A stretch of DNA of 18,191 nucleotides from LDYB01 sp037442385 (GCA_037442385.1 JBBIQJ010000037.1:1-18191), one strand, 5' to 3'; positions 5,635 through 13,065 are shown, numbered from the stretch's first letter. The notes: generated by a model not told the origin, from the sequence alone. Made by a program: numbers and translations.

Positions 5635-6531
5635 ATGAGAAACCGAGCCTTTACGCTTATCGAACTGCTGGTGGTAATTGCAATCATCGCCATTCTGGCA
5701 GCGATTTTGTTCCCTGTGTTCGCGCAGGCGAGAGAGAAGGCGCGCCAGACGCAGTGCTTGAGCAATGTGCGCCAGGGCATCCAGTCAACCCTTATGTATA
5801 CAACAGATTACGATAGCACTTATCCGCGAGGAATCAGCGGCGCAGGCTATACAGTAGTTCATCTTTTTGACCTGCTTCATCCCTACCGACGCGGCGCCGA
5901 GATTCTGACCTGTCCCTCTTACCCTGCTGATGGCAACGGCATGGATTGGCCCGCCCGACTGCGACATCGCAACAGCGCCCTGCGCAGCGTGGGCACTTTC
6001 CGCTACTTTGCCTATGTGCCGAACTATGGAATTTTCGGTTACGACACCTGCCGCCTCAGTGTGGGACGCCAGATGATTGGAAAAGTCATTACCGAGTCGT
6101 ACATTCCACGCCCCGCGGAAACGATTGCGCTGGTGGATGGCTACTGGTACTTCAACGCAGGTACCTACTGGTTTGACTACTGGTTTAAGATTGACATCTG
6201 GCCACGCCACACGCTGGGTTCCAACCTTGCTTATATTGATGGGCATGTGAAATGGTCCCACCATCTGGGTATCCCCCGCGGCGGCGAAATTCCTCCTGCA
6301 TGGCGCAACCCGCCCGATGGGGGCGTCTGTGCCCAGCGCAACACGATTTACTACTACTGGTTCGGTTATCCGCCTGGGTGGAACAACCGCGTGCCTAAAA
6401 ATGAAGCGGAGTTCAACCGCGTAGATCCGCATCAGACCTGCTTTGGCGACTTCTTTGGCATTCCCGATACACCTGTTAAGAATGTCTGTGAGCGCTATTG
6501 CTCCTCTACGCAGAACCCTCCCTGCTGGTAA
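5635..6531 (+). CDS. Type IV prepilin-like protein with H-x9-DG C-terminal motif (DUF1559-like)
   Basis: 298 residues; probable pseudopilin or surface filament subunit. The N-terminus MRNRAFTLIELL is a class III (prepilin) signal with the Glu5-type motif FTLIE, followed by a hydrophobic helix and FPVFAQAREKARQTQCLSNV, the hallmark of a prepilin family abundant in Armatimonadota and Planctomycetes. His192 followed by nine residues and Asp202-Gly203 (with YIDGHV) is the H-x9-DG motif. The body is rich in Tyr and Trp. The residue before the cleavage site is Ala rather than the usual Gly. The start is fixed by GGAGG at 5621-5625 and the promoter; a TTG at 5584 extends the frame but would sit inside the -35 box. 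Processing would be by a prepilin peptidase outside this window; the PilB/GspE ATPase at 11002-12273 could serve the same export machine. Confidence 0.9.
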   Translation: MRNRAFTLIELLVVIAIIAILAAILFPVFAQAREKARQTQCLSNVRQGIQSTLMYTTDYDSTYPRGISGAGYTVVHLFDLLHPYRRGAEILTCPSYPADGNGMDWPARLRHRNSALRSVGTFRYFAYVPNYGIFGYDTCRLSVGRQMIGKVITESYIPRPAETIALVDGYWYFNAGTYWFDYWFKIDIWPRHTLGSNLAYIDGHVKWSHHLGIPRGGEIPPAWRNPPDGGVCAQRNTIYYYWFGYPPGWNNRVPKNEAEFNRVDPHQTCFGDFFGIPDTPVKNVCERYCSSTQNPPCW

Positions 6532-6537
6532 CGGTTT

Positions 6538-6563
6538 CGGGGGCGGTTAGAATGCCGCCCCCG
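6538..6563. terminator. Bidirectional terminator hairpin between the prepilin gene and lpxK
   Basis: CGGGGGCGG (6538-6546), loop TTAGAATG, CCGCCCCCG (6555-6563): a 9-bp GC-rich stem between convergent genes. The loop begins with the lpxK stop codon on the other strand, so lpxK's last codons contribute the second arm. A flanking GGTTAG (6545-6550)/CTAACC (6564-6569) pair offers an alternative fold. No long T-run is present in either direction. Confidence 0.6.
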
Positions 6564-7560
6564 CTAACCACTCCCAGAAACCCACCTCTGGCTCGGCAAG
6601 AAGCGGGAGCGCATAGGCGCGGCAGGAAGGCGGTAGCGCCATGCTGAGTTTCACTCCGTCTTTCACAGTAGTTAACACCACCGTATCCTGATAGCGGCTC
6701 AGGTCTGTGTGCCGAAAATCGGTGTGGTCGGGGAAAGTCGCGATGGACTCAATTCGCCAGCCCTTCTGGCGCAGCGCCTCAATGAAGCGCTCAGGGCGCG
6801 CGATTCCCGTAATTACATGCACAGGGGTTTGAGGGTCTAAGGGGGGCATGTCATGCCGAAGGGGAACGGGTTCTGCCGTGCGCAATACCACGCGAAAAGT
6901 GGGCAGAGACAACTCTGTTTTCGCTTCTCCCTCGCCCGTCCACAGCACGGCGCTGGCGCGGCGTAGCCCCGAAGGCGGCTCGCGGAGCGGTCCTGCGGGC
7001 AGGCAGTAGCCGTTGCCAAAAGGCGATTCGGAGGGCAGCAGTACCAGATCCGCACGGCGCGCCAGCGGCAGATGCTGAAAGCCGTCGTCCATCACCATCA
7101 GGTCGGGTTGCCAGCGCTCCATCGCGGCGCGAGCCACAAGCACGCGCCATTTGCCAATTGCGAGCGGCACTTCGGGCAGCGCCCAGCGGATTTCGCACGC
7201 CTCATCGCCCACCTCGTAAGGGTCGGCAGCCTCACCCGGCTCCAGCAGCGTGATTTGCCGATACCGATGCCCTCCATAGCCATGCGCTAGCACCACCACC
7301 CGCCGCCCCTGCTGGTGAAAATAGCGAGCAATCGCGATTGTCAGCGGCGTCTTGCTCACGCCCCCAACCCACAGCGAGCCGACGCCAATAATCGGCACTG
7401 GCAACACCTGACGACGCTTCAGCCTCAGCCAATAGACTCCTTCGTAAGCGCGCCAGCCCAGCGCATAGAGATGCGAAAGCCCTCGCAACAGCAGCGGCGG
7501 ACGCGCCTGCGACCAGACCGCGCTCACTCCAGAAACGCCAGCGCGACCTCCGAGTGCCAT
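6547..7560 (-). CDS. lpxK: Tetraacyldisaccharide 4'-kinase
   Basis: Phosphorylates the tetraacyldisaccharide-1-phosphate precursor at the 4' position to make lipid IVA, on the cytoplasmic face of the inner membrane. 337 residues, normal for LpxK. Motifs: P-loop region GSLWVGGVSKTP (61-72), HGYGG, VGDEACEIR (acidic residue of the catalytic pair), DDGFQH, PAGPLREP, FPDHTDF (catalytic His) and TTVKDGVKL. The P-loop is unusual: families normally have GGxGKTP, here Ser69 replaces the Gly before Lys70. ATG 7560 has a ribosome site (GAGGGG, 5-nt gap) but overlaps hemW by 37 bp; a GTG at 7527 forming a GTGA overlap with the hemW stop is an alternative. Co-transcribed with hemW. Presence implies a lipid A-containing outer membrane. 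Confidence 0.92.
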   Translation of the reverse strand: MALGGRAGVSGVSAVWSQARPPLLLRGLSHLYALGWRAYEGVYWLRLKRRQVLPVPIIGVGSLWVGGVSKTPLTIAIARYFHQQGRRVVVLAHGYGGHRYRQITLLEPGEAADPYEVGDEACEIRWALPEVPLAIGKWRVLVARAAMERWQPDLMVMDDGFQHLPLARRADLVLLPSESPFGNGYCLPAGPLREPPSGLRRASAVLWTGEGEAKTELSLPTFRVVLRTAEPVPLRHDMPPLDPQTPVHVITGIARPERFIEALRQKGWRIESIATFPDHTDFRHTDLSRYQDTVVLTTVKDGVKLSMALPPSCRAYALPLLAEPEVGFWEWLAGAAF

Positions 7561-8651
7561 AGCAACCCCTCGTCGGTGAGCCGAATCCAGTCGCCTTCCT
7601 GTTCCAGCCAGCCCCGCGCCTGCAACCGCGCAACGACCTCGGCGTAGTGGGCGCGAACGGGCAGGTTAAAACGCGCCTCCAATCCCGCCAGGTTCACCCC
7701 CGCTGCCATACGCAAACCCAGCATCAGCGTCTCGCCAACCTTCTCCCAGCCTTCCAGCTTCTCAGAATCCAGCACCAGCGGCTCGCCTGCCTGCAGCCGA
7801 CGCACATACTCCCGCGGATGCTTGATGTTCGTCCAGCGCACACCCTCCATGTATGAAACAGCTCCTGGACCAAACCCCAGATACGGCTCGTTGCGCCAGT
7901 AAACGAGGTTGTGCTGACACTCGTAACCGGGTTTGGCGTAGTTGGAAATCTCGTACTGCTGATAGCCCGCCGCACGAGTGCGCTCCTGCGCCAGACGATA
8001 CATGGCGACCTGCACCTCGTCATCGGGAAGGCGCAGTTGTCCTTTCTGGTAGAGATGATAAAATCGGGTGTTTGGCTCCAACATCAGCGCGTAGAGCGAG
8101 AGATGGTCTGGGTTCAGCGCGATGGCTTGATCCAAATTGTGCGCCCAGCGTTCCAGCGTCTGGTCCGGGAGCGCAAAAATCAGATCCAGATTGAGGTTTT
8201 CAAACCCCGCCGCGCGCGCCCATGCCACGCTCTGATAGACTTCCTGCGGCGAATGGATGCGGTCCATGCGCTTCAGCTCCGCCGCGTCAAACGACTGCAC
8301 CCCGAAACTGATGCGGTTGAACCCCGCCCGTCGGAGCGCACGGAGTTGCTCCGCGCGCACGCTGCCGGGATTGGCTTCGATGGTGATTTCGGCGTTCGGC
8401 TCGATGTGGAACTGCCGGGCGAGATGTTCCAGAATGCCCGCGAGCGTTTTCTCGTCCAGAAAAGTGGGCGTGCCGCCGCCAAAGAAGACTGTGGGCACGC
8501 GCGCGCCTGCGTAGGGCGCCCGCGCAATCTCGCAGTGGAGCGCTTCCACAAACGCCTCCACAATCGCCCCCGCCATCGCGTAGGAGTTGAAATCGCAGTA
8601 CCCGCACTTGCGATGGCAGAACGGGATATGCACATAGAGGCTCGCCCGCAT
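7524..8651 (-). CDS. hemW: HemW, radical SAM haem chaperone (HemN-like)
   Basis: 375 residues. The start MRASLYVHIPFC at 8651 places the radical SAM cluster motif Cys12-x3-Cys16-x2-Cys19-Asp-Phe near the N-terminus, as in HemW. The true oxygen-independent coproporphyrinogen oxidase HemN carries a further Cys after this motif, absent here. Other family motifs: VFFGGGTPTFL, ITIEANPGSV, GFNRISFGVQSFD, LDLIFALPDQT, HLSLYALMLEPNT, YEISNYAKPGYECQHNLVYW and YLGFGPGAVS. HemW binds haem and passes it to respiratory enzymes. The reading frame stays open far upstream (to 9707), but that part is antisense to the carbonic anhydrase gene and has no family match. A GGTATACT box lies 8 bp before the ATG, suggesting a leaderless mRNA. 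lpxK overlaps its 3' end. Confidence 0.93.
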   Translation of the reverse strand: MRASLYVHIPFCHRKCGYCDFNSYAMAGAIVEAFVEALHCEIARAPYAGARVPTVFFGGGTPTFLDEKTLAGILEHLARQFHIEPNAEITIEANPGSVRAEQLRALRRAGFNRISFGVQSFDAAELKRMDRIHSPQEVYQSVAWARAAGFENLNLDLIFALPDQTLERWAHNLDQAIALNPDHLSLYALMLEPNTRFYHLYQKGQLRLPDDEVQVAMYRLAQERTRAAGYQQYEISNYAKPGYECQHNLVYWRNEPYLGFGPGAVSYMEGVRWTNIKHPREYVRRLQAGEPLVLDSEKLEGWEKVGETLMLGLRMAAGVNLAGLEARFNLPVRAHYAEVVARLQARGWLEQEGDWIRLTDEGLLWHSEVALAFLE

Positions 8652-8659
8652 GTGGATTA

Positions 8660-8667
8660 AGTATACC
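8660..8667 (-). promoter_or_regulatory. GGTATACT -10 box of hemW, within the divergent promoter region
   Basis: On the minus strand GGTATACT ends 8 bp before the hemW ATG (8651). The core GTATAC is its own complement, so the same bases could act as a -10 (TATACC) for the divergent carbonic anhydrase gene, whose ATG is at 8691. The whole hemW to carbonic anhydrase gap is only 39 bp, so the two promoters must overlap. No convincing -35 was seen in either direction. Confidence 0.45.
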
Positions 8668-8690
8668 TGTATGGAATAACCCCCCTGGCG

Positions 8691-9467
8691 ATGAAAACGC
8701 TGGTCAAGATTCTGGCGGTCGCGCTGGTGGGCGCGGGGATTGGCGTCGGCGTGGGGCGCATGATGGCGCCTGTCAAGGAAGCGCCGCCCACGACGCCGCT
8801 GGGAAAGCTGGGCTGGGGCAACCGACATTTCGCGCAGGGCAAACTCGCGCACCCGCGCACTGACCCCGAAACACGCCAGAAACTGGCATACGAGGGGCAA
8901 CACCCCTTCGCGGTGGTGCTGACCTGTGCCGACTCGCGTGTGCCGCCCGAAATTATCTTTGATCAGGGGCTGGGTGATCTGTTCGTCATACGGGTGGCGG
9001 GGAATGTGCCCGATGCACTCCAGATTGCTTCCGTAGAGTACGCAGTGGAGCATCTGGAGACGCCGCTGGTTGTGGTCTTGGGACACACCCAGTGCGGAGC
9101 GGTCAAAGCAACTGTGGAATCGCAGGGGAAGAATCTGCCAGGGAGCTTGCCTGCCCTGGTCGCCCAGATTGAGCCTGCTTATCGCAAGGTTCGCGCGAAC
9201 TACCCTCATCTCAAAGACAAGGCGCTGGTGGAGCGCGTGATTCGCCAGAACGTGCAGGAGAGCCTCATCAAACTCTGGGAGCACAGCCCAATCGTGCAAC
9301 ACCTCGCACGCGAGGGTAAGCTCACCTTCGCAGGGGGCGTCTACGATCTCAAAGAAGGGACGGTAGAGTGGCTCGAACTGCCTGAGGAACTTGCGCCCTA
9401 TGCCGCGCCGCTCAAGGGGGAGAAAGAAGCAAACACCGAGAAGAAGCAGGAGAAAGAACACCACTGA
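8691..9467 (+). CDS. Exported or membrane-anchored beta-class carbonic anhydrase
   Basis: Interconverts CO2 and bicarbonate. 258 residues. The N-terminus MKTLVKILAVALVGAGIGVG is a signal peptide or membrane anchor, so the enzyme probably acts in the periplasm. The beta-class core is complete: Cys79-Ala-Asp81-Ser-Arg83 (zinc ligand plus catalytic Asp/Arg pair), then VIRVAGNV, and His132-x2-Cys135 in GHTQCGAV (remaining zinc ligands). The C-terminal tail (GEKEANTEKKQEKEHH) is a highly charged Lys/Glu stretch not belonging to the enzyme fold. ATG 8691 has no clear Shine-Dalgarno, but the signal-like start supports it. Divergent from hemW with a 39-bp shared promoter gap. Most beta carbonic anhydrases are cytosolic, so export is a notable feature. 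Confidence 0.93.
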   Translation: MKTLVKILAVALVGAGIGVGVGRMMAPVKEAPPTTPLGKLGWGNRHFAQGKLAHPRTDPETRQKLAYEGQHPFAVVLTCADSRVPPEIIFDQGLGDLFVIRVAGNVPDALQIASVEYAVEHLETPLVVVLGHTQCGAVKATVESQGKNLPGSLPALVAQIEPAYRKVRANYPHLKDKALVERVIRQNVQESLIKLWEHSPIVQHLAREGKLTFAGGVYDLKEGTVEWLELPEELAPYAAPLKGEKEANTEKKQEKEHH

Positions 9468-9495
9468 ACGCAAACTGTATGCCTTCGATCGCGCC

Positions 9496-9861
9496 CTACT
9501 CCTGAACTGAAAACTGGCGAGGAACAATCCGAATACGACCTTCAGATGCAACCACAAGGTGCCCTTGCAGTTTATCAGAGTGTTCTCGCAAAACCTCTTC
9601 GAGTACGCGGAGCTTATTGGCTGCTCGTTCATTTCGCAGGCGTGGCAGCAATACCCCGCTTGCAACTTGCCCCTCACGTACAACGCGCGCCCCAAATTCC
9701 TTATCACTCGTCACAATAATGATTCTCGCGTCTATGGTCGCGCCGCTGGCTAGCAGGCGCAGAATGTAGGCGACACTCAGGCGCGTACCCCTTAGCACAG
9801 GCTGCCCCGACAAAACGCGCGGGTCACATGCTATTCGCTCTAGCAGTTCCTTAGTCTGCAT
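9496..9861 (-). CDS. Chimeric remnant of a DUF433 antitoxin and DUF5615 PIN-like toxin pair
   Basis: 121 residues. The first 38 or so (ACDPRVLSGQPVLRGTRLSV, then AYILRLLASGAT) match the N-terminal half of DUF433 antitoxins (VapB45-like). From about residue 42, RIIIVTSDKEFGARVVREG followed by GVLLPRLRNE, LREHSDKLQGHLVV and ASEGRIRIVP match the C-terminal half of DUF5615, the PIN-like partner toxin (VapC45-like) normally encoded just downstream. The antitoxin C-terminus and the toxin N-terminus, which includes its first acidic active-site residue, are both missing. The simplest explanation is an in-frame deletion joining two adjacent genes, leaving a probably inactive product. ATG 9861 follows GGTGGGG at good distance; the longer open frame to 10191 lies inside tgt and is rejected. 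Confidence 0.75.
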   Translation of the reverse strand: MQTKELLERIACDPRVLSGQPVLRGTRLSVAYILRLLASGATIDARIIIVTSDKEFGARVVREGQVASGVLLPRLRNERAANKLRVLEEVLREHSDKLQGHLVVASEGRIRIVPRQFSVQE

Positions 9862-9878
9862 AATCCCCACCCGCAAGC

Positions 9879-9886
9879 AGTATACC
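9879..9886 (-). promoter_or_regulatory. GGTATACT -10 box upstream of the DUF433/DUF5615 fusion
   Basis: Minus-strand GGTATACT, identical to the boxes before hemW and the MerR-like gene. Here 17 bp separate it from ATG 9861 and a G-rich ribosome site (GGTGGGG) fits in between, so this transcript would have a short leader. It shows that the remnant has kept its promoter. Confidence 0.45.
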
Positions 9887-9917
9887 TCGTCTGATAGGTG
9901 AGAAGTTTCTTGACACG

Positions 9918-10994
9918 CTAAAGCGTCCCCTCTCGAATGCGCTGGCGAATTTGCGCCATCAGGCGGGCATAGAAGGCGAGGTTGTGATACGAGGCGAGTC
10001 GATAGCCCAGCATCTCGCCAGCACGGAACAGGTGATGCAGATACGCCAGCGTGTAGCGCTGGCACACCCAGCAGTCGCATGCGAGGTCTAGTGGTTCCAT
10101 GCATTCGGCGAAGCGGGCATTGCGCAGGTTGAGACGCCCATTTTGCGTGAACACCGCCCCGTGCCTGCCCAATCGGGTCGGCAGCACGCAATCAAACATA
10201 TCTACCCCAGCCTGCACGGCGTGCAGAATATCGTCGGGTGTGCCGACGCCCATCAGGTAGCGCGGCTTGTCGGCGGGCAGGCGCGGCGCAACCAGCGCGG
10301 TAATACGACGCATCTCCTCTACAGGCTCGCCAACCGATACCCCCCCGATGGCATAGCCAGGCAAGTTCAACTCCGTAATCTGCTGGAGGCTGATAAGGCG
10401 TAAATCCTCGTAAACACCCCCCTGCACGATTCCGAAAAGCGCCCCTGGAGGTTGAGCCTCCTCCCAAACCGTGCGCGAGCGGATTGCCCATCGATAAGTA
10501 CGCTCCACTGCCAGCGCTACCTCCTCTCGCGAGGCGGGATAGGGCGGACACTCATCAAATGCCATCAGAATATCGCTTCCCAGCAACGACTGCACCCGTA
10601 TGGAAAGCTCGGGCGTGAACCGATGTTCCGAGCCGTCCAGATGGGAACGGAAAGTTACGCCCTCCAAGTCTATCTGACGCAAGCTGGTGAGGCTGAACAC
10701 CTGAAAGCCGCCGCTATCGGTTAGAATCGCGCCCGACCAGCTCATAAAGCGGTGTAGCCCGCCCATGCGTGCGATTCGCTCAGCGCCCGGACGCAGGTAC
10801 AGATGATAGGTGTTGCCCAGAATCAGGCGGTAGCCCAGTTGCTCCAGTTCGTCCTGGCTGAGCGTCTTGACCGTCGCCTGCGTGCCCACAGGCATAAACA
10901 CGGGCGTCTCGATAACCCCATGGGGGGTGGTCAATCGCCCCAGACGCGCATGAGAGCGCGTGGAGGTTTGAAGCACCTCAAACTGGATTCCCAT
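9918..10994 (-). CDS. tgt: tRNA-guanine transglycosylase (queuine tRNA-ribosyltransferase)
   Basis: Exchanges guanine-34 of GU(N) anticodon tRNAs for the queuosine precursor preQ1, in the cytosol. 358 residues, slightly shorter than typical enzymes (about 370-390). Diagnostic residues: Asp93 in ILTDSGGFQVFSL, the substrate-pocket motifs GIVQGG and GYAIGG, the nucleophile Asp268 in MFDCVLPTR, and the zinc site Cys306-x-Cys308-x2-Cys311 with His337 (CDCWVC and YHNLAFY). All essential positions are present. ATG 10994 is only 7 nt after the stop of the ATPase gene, so the two form an operon. The ribosome site (GAGAGGAC) lies within a small stem GTCCT-GAG-AGGAC (10996-11008) that also contains the upstream stop codon, so passage of ribosomes through the upstream gene may open it. 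Confidence 0.95.
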   Translation of the reverse strand: MGIQFEVLQTSTRSHARLGRLTTPHGVIETPVFMPVGTQATVKTLSQDELEQLGYRLILGNTYHLYLRPGAERIARMGGLHRFMSWSGAILTDSGGFQVFSLTSLRQIDLEGVTFRSHLDGSEHRFTPELSIRVQSLLGSDILMAFDECPPYPASREEVALAVERTYRWAIRSRTVWEEAQPPGALFGIVQGGVYEDLRLISLQQITELNLPGYAIGGVSVGEPVEEMRRITALVAPRLPADKPRYLMGVGTPDDILHAVQAGVDMFDCVLPTRLGRHGAVFTQNGRLNLRNARFAECMEPLDLACDCWVCQRYTLAYLHHLFRAGEMLGYRLASYHNLAFYARLMAQIRQRIREGTL

Positions 10995-11001
10995 CGTCCT
11001 C

Positions 11002-12273
11002 TCAGGACTCGTAGACCCCCGCGTAGACCGCCTGAATCACCTCGTAGGGCGTGGTGAGACCGCGCAGGATTTTGTCGCGCCCGTCGTCCAGCATCGTGCG
11101 GAATCCCTCTTTGCGGGCAATCTCGGCAATCGCGTCGCCTGAGGCGCGGCTCACAATCGCCTCACGGATGGCGGGGCTGACACGCAGAAGCTCAAAGATG
11201 CCCGTGCGCCCGCGATAGCCCGTGCCCCGACAGTTGTTGCACCCCCTGCCGATGAAGAACTGGCTCTGGCTGGCGACTTCACGGGGGATTTTGAGGGCGC
11301 TCAGCTCATCGGCAGTCGGCTGATAGGGCACACGGCAATCGGGGCAGATAAGGCGCACCAGTCGTTGCGCCATCGCACACTGCAGGGTCGCGGCAATCAG
11401 ATAGTCCTCCGCGCCCATATCAATCATGCGACTGATGGTCTCGATCGCGTTGTTCGTGTGGAGCGTGGACAGCACCAGATGTCCCGTGAGCGCCGCCTGA
11501 ATGCCGATTTGAAGCGATTCGCGGTCGCGAATCTCGCCAATCATAATCACATCGGGGTCGTGGCGGAGCATCGCCCGAAGCGCACGCGGGAAAGTAACCT
11601 TTTCCGTTACCTGAACCTGCATCACATTGTCAGGAAACTCGTACTCCACGGGGTCTTCCACCGTCACGATGTTCCGATGCACGCGATCCAGAGTATGGAG
11701 CGATGCGTAAAGGGTGGAGGTTTTTCCAGAGCCTGTAGGACCCGTTACGACCAGCATGCCGTAGGCGACCTGAAGAGCGCGACGCCAGTTGGCTAACACA
11801 TCTTGCGGCATGCCGAGCGCGTCCAGTTTGACCTGTGTTTTGGCAGGGTCCAGAATGCGCATCACGATTCGCTCGCCGTTCAGCGTCGGAATGCAGGAGA
11901 CGCGCGCGCTCAGACGCCGATCCATATACTCCATATCAATGCGCCCATCCTGGGTGTCGCGCTTCTCGTCCAGATGCATGTTCGCGGCGAGCTTGATACG
12001 CGCAATCATCGCCTGCGCCAGATCCATCTGTGAAATCACTTCCTGCTCGTGCAAAACGCCATCGATGCGGAAGCGGATCCGGAGCGCGTTATGTTCAGGA
12101 TGCATATGAATGTCGGATGCGCCCATTTCCAGCGCCTGAATGAACATCTGGTCCACGCGCTGCACGGCGAGCGAGAGTTCCTCGCCGCCCATTTCGCGTG
12201 CCACGCCTGCATGACGCATCAACAACCGAAACATTCGCCCAGAGCCACGCATGCCATACATAGAGCCGTTCAC
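11002..12273 (-). CDS. PilB/GspE-family secretion or pilus-assembly ATPase
   Basis: Hexameric ATPase driving type IV pilus extension or type II secretion at the inner membrane. 423 residues. Motifs: Walker A GPTGSGKT (178-185), Asp box VTVEDPVEYE, Walker B IMIGEIRD (243-250), His box GHLVLSTLHTN and a tetracysteine zinc site (Cys310-x2-Cys313 and Cys345-x2-Cys348). The zinc site separates PilB/GspE from the retraction ATPase PilT. The N-terminal GspE_N domain that docks to the inner-membrane platform is absent: only about 35 residues precede the N2-like domain (MGASDIHMHPEHNALRIRFR). The annotated start is a GTG at 12273 with a GAGG too close to it; ATG 12261 would be better spaced. Which machine it serves is unknown; the prepilin at 5635 is a possible substrate system. 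Confidence 0.9.
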   Translation of the reverse strand: MNGSMYGMRGSGRMFRLLMRHAGVAREMGGEELSLAVQRVDQMFIQALEMGASDIHMHPEHNALRIRFRIDGVLHEQEVISQMDLAQAMIARIKLAANMHLDEKRDTQDGRIDMEYMDRRLSARVSCIPTLNGERIVMRILDPAKTQVKLDALGMPQDVLANWRRALQVAYGMLVVTGPTGSGKTSTLYASLHTLDRVHRNIVTVEDPVEYEFPDNVMQVQVTEKVTFPRALRAMLRHDPDVIMIGEIRDRESLQIGIQAALTGHLVLSTLHTNNAIETISRMIDMGAEDYLIAATLQCAMAQRLVRLICPDCRVPYQPTADELSALKIPREVASQSQFFIGRGCNNCRGTGYRGRTGIFELLRVSPAIREAIVSRASGDAIAEIARKEGFRTMLDDGRDKILRGLTTPYEVIQAVYAGVYES

Positions 12274-12361
12274 ACCTCGTCGCTCTACTTAGACGCCTCC
12301 GAGCCGATTCCTGCACGCCGATTTACAGGAACCCACCCTGCATGCCGAGAATCATAGAGGT

Positions 12362-13027
12362 ATGAAAGTCGTAACTTTAGACGAGGTACGCAACAACGAG
12401 ACCGTGCGCACCTACATTCAGATGGCAAACCAGATGCTCTATGCGATGGGCTACACGGAGCATGGGCTGCGCCACGCGGGTCTGGTTGCCAACAACGCCC
12501 GTCGCCTGTGTTTGAAGCTGGGCTATACCGAGCGTGAGGCGGAACTCGCCGCGATTGCGGGCTTCCTACACGATATCGGGAATGTCATCAACCGCGACCA
12601 TCACGCGCAAACAGGCGCGGTGCTGGCGTATCATCTGCTGACCCAGATGGGCATGCCTGCCGAGGAGGTCGCAATTATCATCAGCGCGATTGGCAACCAT
12701 GAGGAAGCCACAGGCTATCCCGTAAACTATGCGGCGGCAACGGTGATTCTGGCGGACAAATCCGATGTGCATTTCTCGCGTGTGCAAAACCCCCACCGCG
12801 ACCAGTTTGACATTCATGACCGTGTGAACTTCGCCACCCAGCGCTCCCGACTGCGTGTGCTGGCTAAAGAAAGGGTGATCGAACTCAACCTGGAGATTGA
12901 CACCAGCGTTGCCAGCCTGATGGAATATTTTGAGATTTTTCTGGAGCGGATGGTGATGTGCCGCAAGGCTGCCGAAGCGCTGGAGTGTCAGTTCCACCTG
13001 ATGATTAACCAGTCGCCGATTGGATAA
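12362..13027 (+). CDS. HD-domain phosphohydrolase
   Basis: 221 residues, a predicted metal-dependent phosphohydrolase of unknown substrate (nucleotide or cyclic nucleotide in other families). HD signature residues are complete: His38 (GLRHAG), His70-Asp71 (GFLHDIGN), His80/His81 (RDHHAQTG), His113 (GNHEEATG) and Asp132 (ILADKSDV). The extra histidines suggest a two-metal HD fold rather than the minimal one. The C-terminal 60 residues (RVIELNLEIDTSVASL, YFEIFLERMVMCRKAAEAL) are helical without further recognised motifs. No GYP motif of c-di-GMP-specific HD-GYP enzymes is seen. ATG 12362 has GAGG almost touching it, so initiation context is weak. Divergent from the ATPase gene with an 88-bp gap and followed by the flagellin gene, but flagellin has its own promoter. 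Confidence 0.85.
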   Translation: MKVVTLDEVRNNETVRTYIQMANQMLYAMGYTEHGLRHAGLVANNARRLCLKLGYTEREAELAAIAGFLHDIGNVINRDHHAQTGAVLAYHLLTQMGMPAEEVAIIISAIGNHEEATGYPVNYAAATVILADKSDVHFSRVQNPHRDQFDIHDRVNFATQRSRLRVLAKERVIELNLEIDTSVASLMEYFEIFLERMVMCRKAAEALECQFHLMINQSPIG

Positions 13028-13037
13028 GCCACCCCTC

Positions 13038-13065
13038 TAAAGAAGGCGCGTACCTCTTCCGATAA
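13038..13065 (+). promoter_or_regulatory. Sigma-28 (FliA/SigD)-like flagellin promoter
   Basis: TAAAG (13038-13042) and TCCGATAA (13058-13065) closely match the two halves of the flagellar sigma-28 promoter (TAAA and GCCGATAA). The gap between TAAA and the second element is 16 bp, one longer than the usual 15. Transcription would start near 13072, giving a leader of about 45 bases. A perfect GCAAATTTGC palindrome (13075-13084) sits at the start of that leader. Confidence 0.7.

Noticed and set aside
8652..9707. Upstream extension of the hemW reading frame
   Set aside because: It is antisense to the carbonic anhydrase gene, has no HemW similarity, and the canonical MRASLYVHIPFC start is at 8651.
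9862..10191. Upstream extension of the DUF433/DUF5615 frame
   Set aside because: It overlaps the 3' third of tgt in another frame; DUF433 similarity begins just after ATG 9861, which has its own ribosome site.
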